Below, piece by piece: positions 35,354-45,581 of a stretch of 64,000 bases of DNA; position 1 is the first letter of the stretch, and each line of letters opens with the position of its first letter. Location of the stretch: positions 620,001-684,000 of the forward strand of contig AP026152.1 of the NCBI GenBank assembly GCA_030295235.1, in the 5' to 3' direction. The notes beneath the pieces were generated by a model that was given only the letters and a program-made list of their open reading frames with translations, did not search any database and had not been told where the DNA came from. The DNA comes from Fistulifera solaris. Taxonomy: Eukaryota; Bacillariophyta; Bacillariophyceae; Naviculales; Stauroneidaceae. A program made the position numbers and the translations under genes.

Positions 35354-37425
35354 TCAATCGCGACTCAAATCGGATCCTTTACGAGATCGTGGACGTGATT
35401 CCCTTTTCCGTGATGATCTTCGGTCGCGAGAGTCTACCGAATAGCTTCCTGAGGAAGAAGAGGAGGAGCTATACTGTCGCCTCTTCTTTCTTCGAGAATA
35501 CGAAGACCGACTGGACGACGATGAAGAGCTGTAGGAGCTTCTGCTGGAACGAGAACTCCTTGATGACCCCGATGATGACGACGAGGAGGAAGACGAGGAA
35601 GAAGATGACGAGGAGCTGCTAGAACTTAATGACGACGATGTTGAGGTCGATGAATCATCATCCTTCTTTGATTGTTGCAGTTGGCTTGCTTGTGCCATAA
35701 TGATTTTAGGCGCATTCTTCAGAAAGTCACGCAAATCATCGGTAAGGGGGCCTAGCCCAATCGAAGTAAAGAAATTGATTGCGTAACGTGTATTTCGAAC
35801 ATTGTCTTTTGGGAACATACCCGAATACCAGCTTTGTTGTTCAGGATCCTGACTTTCAAATCGTTGCTTCAATTTTGCGATACCCAACGCTTCGGCAATT
35901 TCTTGAATGAGAATTTTGATGAAAATGCGACTGGATGACGTCGTTTCCTCTTCGTTGATGCGTATCGTTGACAAGACACTCCACGGCATGGAATCCGAGT
36001 GAAGTAAGTGCGCAAAGAGCTTGGCGACATTTCGCAATTTATTCGTTTCCAGTCGATGAATCGTGTTGTATTGGGAAACGAATGCTGCAATAAATGCGTC
36101 TCTCCAGCGATCGTCCATGAGACAAAACCTAGCGGAGATCAGACCGTAATAACGTAGAAATGTCCGTTCCTGAGAACAACACTCAATCAACATGTTTACT
36201 AACTCTTCCTCACGACCCGGAGGAATATTGATTCTCGCCAGCTTGTGAGCGCATTCCTCAAAAGTGGCACTCGACATGATGGTCAGGTAAATGGTACGGC
36301 GTAAATGAACAAGATCCGCTTCCGACAGGTCGTGCACGACCAATTGATTTGCCGCTGGTGCTGCTTCTTCTCTCCCTTTATCGTCATCACCATCTTCGGA
36401 TTCATCGTCGTTACTTTCGTCGTTTTCACTATCATCCGTTTCGCTCTCGCCGTCATCGTCACTGTTAAGGCCTAGAATTTCCGCTTTAATTTTGCTCCAC
36501 ACTTTCTCATTCTCCAAGTATTGCGGATCCAAGTCAAAGATATCCAGATGATCGTCGCGCTTGATATCAGGATCATCCAAATCAATTTCGAACGTAATTT
36601 GATCACTCTCTTCGACGAGATCCAGGTCATCAGGAATGGGATTCTCTAAATCACGGAAACCATTCTTCCGCATGGCCAACAAGTGTTCCATTTTGACCTC
36701 AACGCGTTTGCTGAGACTGCCTTCGTGAAGGAGTGCTCTCAACCTTTCCAAAACCGCCCGCACACCCGCCGGAGACACTTCCAGCAGCGTACGGCCGGTC
36801 GTTGTCAATAACTGAATTGCCACTTCGACCGAATCATCGGTCGGATCTCCGTCCAGCAAGACGGATAGAATCTGCAACAGAACCAATTCGTGTACTACTG
36901 ATTGATGGAATAGATGACCGAGGAAAACAGCAACCGCGGAACAATTTGCCTTTTCGCGTCGGCGAAAATGTCTCCGAAAAGCCAGAATCGTGCGATGCAC
37001 CACCAACTCCCCCACTTCCGGCAACTTGCTGTTGATGACCGCCAAAAAGGAAGCATATACGGGAGCATAAACAGGAGCACTCACCGCTGCCAACAGCAAC
37101 GACTTGGCCAGAACTCCACGGAGACGAATCAAATTGACCTTTTCCATAATCTCATGAATGAGAGGTTTCAACGTGGTGGCATTCAATCGATTGATGGTTC
37201 CGTGAATTACACGCGTTTGTTCTTCCCACGTACTCCTCTGAATATGTAGACTATCCGGTGCTTTTGCCGCATCTTTCAAGGCTTGCTGGCGCTCGAATTC
37301 CAATTGACGGCGTTTGGCGGGTGGAAGGTACACGCCGTCTCGGCGGCCGCCATCCAGCTGCGCTTGTGGCGATCCATTTGTTCCTCAGGTCTCTCGTTGG
37401 CCGTTTCTATCGGGCTTCCGGCCAT
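35354..37425 (-). CDS. CWC22: Splicing factor CWC22 (MIF4G and MA3 domains, Ser-rich tail)
   Basis: Spliceosome protein that also places the exon-junction helicase eIF4A3 in other eukaryotes. It shows the MIF4G part (TLKPLIHEIMEKVNLIRLRG, FLAVINSKLPEVGELVV, PTDDSVEVAIQLL, LHEGSLSKRVEVKMEHLL, DLDLVEESDQITFEIDLDD), an acidic linker, the MA3 part (HLRRTIYLTIMSSATFEECAHKL..., FLRYYGLISARFC, FTSIGLGPL) and a poly-Ser tail with SR-like ending. Its GVYLPPAKRRQ start motif is in the main frame, but an ATG at 37425 in another frame opens a plausible N-terminus (MAGSPIETANERPEEQ). One base appears missing near 37360. Length is about 690. Confidence 0.93.
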
Positions 37426-38041
37426 TATTTTGAGGATGAATGCTTTGCTTTCAATAGATACGTTTATAATTTGAGACGGTTTCGTTTGCCAGAGACAACA
37501 AATTATTAAGACGGAATGAAAAATTGCGGAGCAATGAAAACAACAAAAAAGGGCAAAGAGGTCGTCGGATGGTATGCCAGACTGACTATAGGTCGAAAGT
37601 GTTGTCCCTTTTCTCCACGACTGGACTCATTCATGAGTCACAACTAGCAACTTAGCTGATGAAGGTATCCAACAGTCCGGTTCATTGCCTGATTTTTAGG
37701 AGAGGTGAACACAATACGACTCTTCAACAGCTATTGTTGACTACGTCGCTTGTCACTCAATAACGATTTATCTGCAATAATCATGTCATGAGCGATCAAT
37801 CTTTTCTACCGGCCTTGGGTGCTAGAGTAGGTGCACCTCTACGATCACGCAACTAAGACTACACAGCACTAGTGTATGTGTTTTAGTGCAGAGTAATGCG
37901 TCCTCGATGGAACGTTTCAACGTAGCATCGATGGTATGCCATTCAAATGGGGCTATGTATTGAAGTGTCGTAGAAAACAAAACGATCAAAATCAATTTAC
38001 TTACTAATACCAACGTAGAGATACAAGCGGAAAACTCCGTG
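37426..38041. other. Spacer with a two-box GACTGG hairpin motif
   Basis: At 37582-37641 lies GACTATAGG-TCGAAAGTGTTG then CACGACTGGACTCATTCATG, the same two-box motif as at 13070 and 46763. No gene. Confidence 0.5.
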
Positions 38042-38884
38042 TTACACAACCAAGGGTGCGGTGGGAGGATGGCCTGTTTTTGACAAGTACACGCCGGGAT
38101 AAGTCTCGTATTCTCCCGTATGACGCAACATTTGAGCCGTGGCGCAGAAAGAGCACCAAACGGCACAACAGAGATCTTCACACCCGATACAATGTTGCTG
38201 ATCAATTTGGTAGCGTGCTCGGACGTTTTGTCGCGTACGATACAGTGAATAGACCGACCATGCAGTGAATAAAAACCCGCCAATATTGCGTAATAGGGGA
38301 ATAGCGACAGGTTCTTCACCCGGAGGATACGGCCACGCCGCGAGTTCCAGCGCCATGGAATAACAGACATAACAGGTCACCAAAACGAGTACAATACGAA
38401 ATGCTTTCTGTGTTTGCATCAGAGACCCAGGTTCACCGAGCCACGTCAATTGCATTCGACTGATGACTTGTCCCATGGCAATTTGTGTGCACAGCAAGGA
38501 ACACCACGTCGAAGGATGACAAAATCCTACGTTAAGAAAGTCAAACAATCCATCTTTCCATGCCCCCGTGGGAGCTTTCAGTCGTTCGCCGCTGTAACTA
38601 GAAGGAAGAGGAACCAGGAATATTTGTCCCTCTTCGACACCTCCTCCGGGCTTTACAAAGAAAGGGAATCGCTTGGGTGAGTTGAGAAGTCAAGTGCAAT
38701 CTACTTCACTATCCACTCTACTCACCACTTCGCAATTGAAAGCTTTTCGACTGTCTCCGTTAATTTCTGCTTCGAAAGTATAGCCAGCCGGCAAATTCGC
38801 TGGCGCAATCAAATGGACCATCATCGGAAGTGCCCCTTCTTCCTGCGAAGGATTTAAAGGTTCGGATGTTGCTGCTTTCTTCAT
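38042..38884 (-). CDS. PLAC8-family cysteine-rich membrane protein
   Basis: Two exons: 38884-38726 and 38671-38042, with a 54-nt GT-AG intron at 38672-38725. The product has 262 residues. An N-terminal domain (MMVHLIAPANLPAGYTFEAE, VRFPFFVKPGGGVEEGQIF) is followed by the PLAC8 core: WKDGLFDFLNVGFCHPSTWC, then two hydrophobic segments, and CIGCEDLCCAVWCSFCATAQ ending MLRHTGEYE. PLAC8/FCR proteins in plants act in metal tolerance and organ size; the role here is unknown. The GGVEEGQIF segment resembles the lipid- or sugar-contact part common before PLAC8 in diatom and fungal-like proteins. The frame is intact. Confidence 0.9.
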
Positions 38885-39387
38885 TGCTACTGCTTCTTGC
38901 GTTTCATGCGCGTGGCAGCTTGTCTCGTAATCGAAATGGAGAAATAATGAAGAAACAAGAAAACGGAAAGAACAGACCCGGCCCTGGTCAAAAGTAAATT
39001 ATTTATCGAATGAAGGGCGGCGGACTTTTCAATTTTGAATTATCAACGGAGATGTCAGTGTGAAGCTTGTGTACGGGTAGGCGCGCACAGAAAGCCAGCC
39101 GATCTTATCCCAACTTTCAGCTAGGTAGTTTCAAAAAATAGTCTGTCGCAATCTTCTAATCGGAAATTCGCAACTCGATTCTATTGATAGCCGATAGACC
39201 TAGTAGAGAGCTAGGCTAACTTATTGGAGGGGAAATCCTAGAAACTAGATTTTCTTCAGTTGAGTTTCAAACAGAAGCAACCAGCTTCGGTATTCGAAGC
39301 GAGCAACAATTGATCCTAGCTAGTCAATAAAAAATATGTCTTTAGATAGTCAAGAACAACAGATCAGACTCGTCTACTATTTTTTAT
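38885..39387. other. Spacer upstream of PLAC8 gene
   Basis: About 500 bp between two minus-strand genes, with several CTAG-containing words (39195-39330). No gene seen. Confidence 0.4.
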
Positions 39388-40402
39388 TTAGTTAGGAGGA
39401 TAGACAGGTCGACTCGGTAGCTGGGGCGGCGACATAGCTTGGGGCGGACCCGGCGGCGGAGCCGTCAGCCCCTGAGGCCAGGCGGTTTGGGGTGTCAATA
39501 CCTGGGGAATGATAGTGGGATAACGAGGATCGCTTCGTAATTGCCGTACGTCCGCAAAGTTGTCCACTACCACATCGCCGGGGCCCTCATCGTCGCTGTA
39601 TTCAAGGGGACGGCGACGACTTCGGTCAAGCCGTCTTCGACAAATTTGTTGTTGACAATACGGATCGTTCCTCCTCCGGGCATTTCGCAGATGAAATGGT
39701 ATGGTTGACTTCCACCACCACACTTTAGGTCAAACTCTTGTGGCGTGTTATTGGGTCCTTGCAATACTTGTACTTTCAAATTGAACGACTTTTTACCGAC
39801 ATAAAACGACCATATGACGAGCTGCACACTTTTCACACTGGCGTCAAACGACCACGTGCGAACCGCACCTCCACCTTTCGGTTTGATGTTACCTCCTTGC
39901 ACTTTCGTTTTGACGCTATTTTCCCACACCGCATCCGTGTAGGCGGCAATGGCCTTGTTCCGCTCCTTTCCTGCGGGCATGACACCCGCGTACATTGGGA
40001 ACTCCGGATCGAATGTGCTGACTTTGACAACTTGCGGGGGTACATTTTCTTGAACTTGAGTACAGCACGGAAAGGGAATTTAATTCCATCTTCCGAGTCA
40101 ATCACCATCGTGTGTGTCGTTCGCAAAGGTCCACACCAGAGTTCTACCTTGGCCTTGAGCGGACGGCCTTCGGTCGTAAAGTACAGTTGGCATCGCTCTA
40201 CACCAGGAGGCATCTGGAAGGTTCGAACCGTGTTTCCACCGTCAAGGCGTTGTAACGGCATGTCAGGAACTAATTCAAAGGGAATGGCTTGCAATGGCGA
40301 AGCCGATGTTTTTGTCGGAGTCGTCTGAATAAGAAAAGCGACTGCCCCCATCATATAGGAAGCAAAGACGCATATTCCGAAGACTTCGCGGGTAAATTTC
40401 AT
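39388..40402 (-). CDS. Plastid-targeted protein of unknown function
   Basis: About 338 residues. The signal peptide MKFTREVFGICVFASYMMG ending AVA-F gives the diatom plastid-entry motif, followed by a Ser/Thr-rich transit-like stretch. The rest is beta-rich: two similar-looking halves, one with LQRLDGGNTVRTFQMPPGVE...KAKVELWCGP and one with GGGAVRTWSFDASVKSVQ...LKVQVLQGP. This suggests a duplicated sandwich domain. A Pro-rich tail ends the protein. Two single bases are missing, in an A run near 40046 and a C run near 39606; both shifted frames continue the pattern. I do not recognise a named family. The internal duplication is my reading and was not computed. Confidence 0.8.
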
Positions 40403-40939
40403 CTTGGAAGTTGATTGTATTATGAAAAAAGCAGTCTGTCGAGGATCGGATTCCGATGTGCAGCAAATAAACGAACTGTTTGTGATTGTGATGGATTTCA
40501 GTGATGGATTGGTGGATGAACCGATCCTTGATGAAAGTCCGTGCGTACTTTGTGAGCGTTGGAAACAAAATCCGAAGTTTTCTCGGTGGGCTTACTATAG
40601 GTTTGAGTGAACGATTGAGTAACGGGTGAGACATCAACATCCAATGCGCCAAATGACGTATGTTTTTCTCAGAAAAACGATCCATCACTGTAAAGTCGAT
40701 AAGTAGCGTGGTTGGCACTGTGACTTGTAATGTACCGAACACGGAACGGCGCTTGTGAACCTGGCTTCATCACTTTTTGAAACGAACGATCGATCTAGGG
40801 AGGTAATGGTAGTCTATAACTGCCTGGTAAAAGGGCACGCGTAACAAACTAGAGAGCCATGAGATAGGCTAGGAGGAAGAGGTGTATACCGTAGAAAGAA
40901 AGAAGCACCATTCATCGAAAACTATTGCTAATTATCGAT
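40403..40939. other. Upstream region of the 39388-40402 gene
   Basis: Two short open frames on both strands overlap here and lack any family feature. No gene called. Confidence 0.4.
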
Positions 40940-43276
40940 CTATCCATAATGAGCAACCATAGTTTCGATTTGTTCCAAAAGTTTGTGACATATCTCTCCG
41001 CACTGATCAGGAAAATTGCTAGAGGCTGTCTGAGCAAGCTCCGAAACGTTTGACGCTTGCATTGCCTTGAGGTTCTCGTGAATCGCAAGTTCGTAGAGAA
41101 CTTCGCACGCGTGTTGCTGAACCTCCACTTGGTGACTGTACAAGACCATTGCCAATACAATAGCGTCCAGTCCTTCTTCCTCGACGATGCGGACTTTGCA
41201 TGTCTGATCGATGGCGAGGTTCGTCAGTAAAGCGCAGCCCATCTCCTGAACAACAGCAGAGTTATCAACGTGCGCTTGCATGGCATTGATGATGGCAGCG
41301 ATTCCGCCTACGTCAACAATGAGTCGCGAATTCTTTTCTTGAAGCGCCAACGTAAAGAGAGCGCGGCAACACCATTCCAAAACACCCACAGCGTCAGCAT
41401 GGACCCACATGGCTCTCACGAGAACATCTACACCTCCGCACTCTCCAATCAACGCACAGCTACCGGGGATCCCCGCGAGGTTCGACAACGTCCAAGCCCC
41501 CGCCTCTTGTACACCAACAGCATCCCTATGAATTTGCAGAGCCGCAATGGTCGCATCAATACCCCCAATGTTCGTTATCTCAACCTTATTCTCGTCACAG
41601 TTGGCGGAAAGGTTTCGAAGTCCTCTCAAAGCCTTTTCTTGCAATTCGGAACTCGGTGAATGCATTACCATAGCGATGGTCAACGCATTACCGCCTCCAT
41701 CGTCCATGATCTTCCTTTTCATGGATGAAGGATGTGACGAAAGATTTGCTATGACAAGGCATCCTTTCATCAGAATGAGTATATCATCGCTGTGTTTGGT
41801 CATCGAATTCACCACTTGTCTCACAACGCCGCGTTCCACCATCAATTCAACATTCAACTGTAAGGCTGCAAGATTGGCTAACGCAGCTAGGGCTTGCTCC
41901 TGAAGGTCCGCATTTTCGATAAAAATTTCCAAATTGCGAAGCAAAATGTCGATAGCTCCAGCGTCCACAAAAGCGTGTTGATTTTGTGGTATTCCGGTCG
42001 CGTTCCATATCGCCCCGCAACCGTAGACTTGTAAATCCGCCGACGACGCGAACGCGGTCATTGATTCCACAATGACTTCGATTCCGCCAACGTGCGATAA
42101 GGTGTTGCTCTCCTCTTCTGAAAAATGTATTTGCGAAAGTTTCCGCAGTCCTGCGAATATCACGTTTGTATTACCTTCATAATGTCTCATAATGCTTAAA
42201 ATTCCGACAAAGTCGGATCCCATGTTTTCGATCTGATCGACACCCGCAGTATCGGATTCTTGATTCGACATAACCTCATGAATGGCGACAGGTACCTCTT
42301 CGTCGTAATGATGGCTTTCCGAATGTTGCTCTAGATCGGTCTCCACGTGTACATCCAGCATCGACTGGGCATAGGTGAAGGAAGTGGCGTCATCCGATAT
42401 TCCCGACCCGATAGATCGCGAACTTCCGACTCTGAGACTACGACTGCTTCGACTGTATCGCCCTCCGGAACCATCCGATGCAGCAGGAGAATGAGGAACG
42501 AACGCCCCACCTCGATTCAGTACTCGTTGCGCTTGTCGCTCCATAAAAAGCGCTTCCTCGGTCGCTATTTGATCCAGCTGCTCCTGACTCAGGTCCGAAG
42601 GCATCCACATGTCGATCTCATCCTGCGAATGACTGGGTTGGATGTTATGGATTTGATTGCGAAGATCGCTGGGTAGATGATGATGATGCGGCGGTCGAGA
42701 TGATTCTGTGCCGGCCCCAATTCCCACCGGCGTCGAAAACGCCCGAGGTACTCCTCGAACCGGGCCTCGCGTAATGAAGGACCCATCGGATTGCTCGTCT
42801 CCATTCATCCGAGCCGATGAACCGGAATGCGAGGAAACACTCTGCGAACTCGGAGATATCATAGGTCCGGACATTGTTTGGCGGATCACGCGATTGGCGG
42901 GTGATTGTGTACTGCGAAAGCTACTCGGCGCGGGGGCCGTCCGTGAGGTCGACCCAAACGAGCGCTCGGAACGTCCTAAATTCAGTTGCGACAGATTGAA
43001 TCGTTCCAAGTCTTCATCGGTGGCTCTTCGTGAAACTGCCGGAATATCTTCACCGTCGCTCGCACTATCTTTGGATGACAAAGGATGACAATTCAGGCAA
43101 CGTCCCTTGAGTACTAATCCGTGTTCGGTAATCGGTATGGATTTGAACAGCTTTTTCTGAAAGCACTTTCTTCCGCACGTAATACATTCACCTCGTTTAC
43201 GTCGTTGCTCTTCCAACTGATCGCGGCTCATGACGGAGCCTGTGGCGCTGTCGAACGCATTCCCAAAGCCATCCAT
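40940..43276 (-). CDS. ARM-repeat protein with N-terminal double CxxC module, copy 2
   Basis: Intact frame of 778 residues. Residues 23-70 hold KRGECITCGRKCFQKKLFK and GRCLNCHPL, the same CxxC-plus-CxxC module as the gene at 32185-34658. A disordered Ser-rich stretch follows, then a clean armadillo superhelix from about residue 350 to the end. The repeats have the form GGIDATIAALQIHRDAVGVQ, EAGAWTLSNLA at about 42-residue spacing. Charge and surface are typical of protein-binding ARM arrays. The ATG at 43276 is the first in frame; a CAG just upstream could also be a splice acceptor, so the start is not certain. Function unknown. Confidence 0.88.
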   Translation of the reverse strand: MDGFGNAFDSATGSVMSRDQLEEQRRKRGECITCGRKCFQKKLFKSIPITEHGLVLKGRCLNCHPLSSKDSASDGEDIPAVSRRATDEDLERFNLSQLNLGRSERSFGSTSRTAPAPSSFRSTQSPANRVIRQTMSGPMISPSSQSVSSHSGSSARMNGDEQSDGSFITRGPVRGVPRAFSTPVGIGAGTESSRPPHHHHLPSDLRNQIHNIQPSHSQDEIDMWMPSDLSQEQLDQIATEEALFMERQAQRVLNRGGAFVPHSPAASDGSGGRYSRSSRSLRVGSSRSIGSGISDDATSFTYAQSMLDVHVETDLEQHSESHHYDEEVPVAIHEVMSNQESDTAGVDQIENMGSDFVGILSIMRHYEGNTNVIFAGLRKLSQIHFSEEESNTLSHVGGIEVIVESMTAFASSADLQVYGCGAIWNATGIPQNQHAFVDAGAIDILLRNLEIFIENADLQEQALAALANLAALQLNVELMVERGVVRQVVNSMTKHSDDILILMKGCLVIANLSSHPSSMKRKIMDDGGGNALTIAMVMHSPSSELQEKALRGLRNLSANCDENKVEITNIGGIDATIAALQIHRDAVGVQEAGAWTLSNLAGIPGSCALIGECGGVDVLVRAMWVHADAVGVLEWCCRALFTLALQEKNSRLIVDVGGIAAIINAMQAHVDNSAVVQEMGCALLTNLAIDQTCKVRIVEEEGLDAIVLAMVLYSHQVEVQQHACEVLYELAIHENLKAMQASNVSELAQTASSNFPDQCGEICHKLLEQIETMVAHYG

Positions 43277-43906
43277 TCTTGCTGAAATATGCAATGCCAG
43301 TTTTCACAGACTTTTCCTCTCAATCAACCGCTACTGTAGTTTGTTGCTTCTGTCGCCTTTTCTGTTTCCTTTTGTTAAGTTTGCTTGGAATCAATGCAAG
43401 TCGATGTTCGAATAATGATCGCAGAGATAGGCACTCGCGGACTTGTGGCTGTTCCCATGGTCACAGCTGTGTGTCTCGGATCTTCGCTTCATGTCTCCCC
43501 CTCGCGCAGTGTAAGTTGACCTCCTCGATGGTCTTCCTACTGATTGTTCTATACTTCTGGGGGGAAACAGGACCAAAAGCGACGCCGTCGCACAGTTCGT
43601 CACGCGGTGCGACCGCGCGCGCCCGACACCCATTTGTACTCTTTTGTTGGATCATTCTTGTATTCATGTTAGCTAGTAAGTATCGTTACGACATGGTTTT
43701 AGGGCGATGTCTTTCACTGTGACTGAGATTTATGGGAGGAACCTGGGACTGCGTTCCAGACGAAAAACGAAATGACTGGAGCGAAACTCCATCAAACTTA
43801 TTACGGTATGCTTCACCAACACAACATAGAACGCCAATCCATGCTCTCACCGCCTTACTTTACGCTCATGCGAATAAAACAAATTACTAGTTCCTTATTG
43901 AGTCTA
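43277..43906. other. Spacer between ARP4 and ARM copy 2
   Basis: Holds the ARM copy 2 promoter and the ARP4 3' end. A small plus-strand frame (ATG at 43414, possible intron donor near 43510) would encode a short protein of low similarity to anything; not called. Confidence 0.4.
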
Positions 43907-45581
43907 TTAGGGACACTTTCGGTTGACGATCGCCGATCCCCATTCTTCGTATTCTTGTTTCGAAATCCACATTTCGTGAAAGTTTCCCAAACTCCCTAAT
44001 ATACTTCCCCCCTAACCAACTTAGGATGGCCCGCTCGGACAAGGAAGGTGTCAGCAAGCGCACCCTCCAACCCGGTGTGTGAGCATGAATCAAGGATTCA
44101 ATTTGATCGCGCAAATAATCCGGGACAGCCTGTTCGGTGGGACCCAAACAGGAGCCTCCTCCGCCCAATACGACGTTTCCCAACAGCGCGGCTTGTTGTT
44201 CCCGGTCACAGCGGTACGCGGCGTCGCATACCATCGAAGCAAGTGGTGAGGCCGTCAACTGATCGTCCAAAAGTGTTTGTAAGTGTTTCGTGCAAGCGCG
44301 ATTCAGTTGTCGATTGGAAAAGAGCCGGCTGGATAGTTGTTTTTGTTTCTGTGTTGCTGGCTGTTTGCTGCGGCGCTTTGACAAGCCAACGGCGGCTTCC
44401 TCGGAGAATTTGTCATCCTTCTCTGACTTTTCTTCCTCATCGTCGTCATTGTCGTCATATTGCGACTTCTCAATGATTTTCTTCAAATTCGATCGACAAT
44501 CTTCCAAATGCATCTCCCGCAATTCGACCGTTGCCGGTGAATAACCCAACATCAAATCCGCCGCCGCAAAACGATCCACGGAGGGAACATCCAGGACGGT
44601 TCCGTCCGGCAGTGTGAAGGATTTGCTGGGCGCATGGAACGCCGTATCGGTAATGTTGACTGCGGCTCCCGCTCCAAACTCCCGACATTCCCTCGCCAAT
44701 TCCATCCGTGCCGCAAAATGGATCGATGGACGCCGTTGCGGACGCGGCAGGGACTGTCCTTCCGGATCGACATACTGCTGTACCGGTCGCACTTGATACA
44801 GAGGTCGAATACCATCGTGCGCAGCCGGTTGTTTCGTTTTGTACAAGGCATCCAGTCGTTCTAGTATCAATCGATCCATTGCATGAACACCCGTGGGAGA
44901 CCGACGGATCCCCTTGGTTTCGGCAAATCCCTCAAAGACGGGTGTCACGGTGGTTCCGGAATGTCCAATGTCTATCACCGTCGCCGTCGTGCGACCACAT
45001 CCGTAACACATCAAGACAGCATCCTTCGCGATGAACGCGGCGGGGACGTTCATTTCTTCCATTAAGCATTCGAGCGTTTGCTGTCGAATCGCGGGTGTAT
45101 TGTAGGATCGCTCAATCATCAAAAAAGGATGCTCTTCGATTTTGGCTTGTTGCAATGCCGTACTGTATCCATGGTGTAAGAAATCGCGGAGCAAATCAAA
45201 GCCATCCGCGCCTTGCGTTGAATCCGGGTCGTACATGAGTCCGGATGTAGGATCGATGGGATTGCAGGTTTCCCAATTTCCGTCATCAAATGTTTTGCGT
45301 TGAATCGGATGAGTATAAAAATCGTGACAAACTCCTTGAATTCTCCGTGACTTGTCTCCTTGACGCAACACAGCTACATTCTAATATATAAATGAGGGTT
45401 TTATACGATGATGAGTACTCCAACACGATTCAAAGAAAAATGCGAGAATGAACAGAAGGATACGCACCGACGGAAAGTAACTTCGCGGAGCGTCATCGCC
45501 AGCCCAGCCAATCTTGGTCGAATAATGACCAATCTCGGCAACTACAGCTCCTATATCATCACCTCCTGCAAAAGCTGCCAT
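43907..45581 (-). CDS. ARP4: Actin-related protein 4 (chromatin remodeller subunit)
   Basis: Nuclear actin-related protein shared by NuA4, SWR1 and INO80 complexes. Exon 1 is 45581-45468 ([34 protein letters not shown]). An 87-nt GT-AG intron (45381-45467) follows. Exon 2 starts [16 protein letters not shown]. Actin-fold blocks include [33 protein letters not shown] and [10 protein letters not shown]. Near 44020 one extra A after a G run breaks the frame. Reading across it gives [18 protein letters not shown] and the conserved end [10 protein letters not shown]...NRKCP, with TAA at 43907-43909. An acidic insert ([20 protein letters not shown]) lies in the usual ARP4 insertion region. Length is about 528, against 429-489 in animals and yeast. 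The HSGTT phosphate loop and the end favour ARP4 over actin. Confidence 0.92.

Noticed and set aside
43414-43680. Possible small spliced gene (MIAEIGTRGLVAVPM...) on the plus strand
   Set aside because: The splice sites are plausible but the joined product is short, very basic and without relatives known to me.
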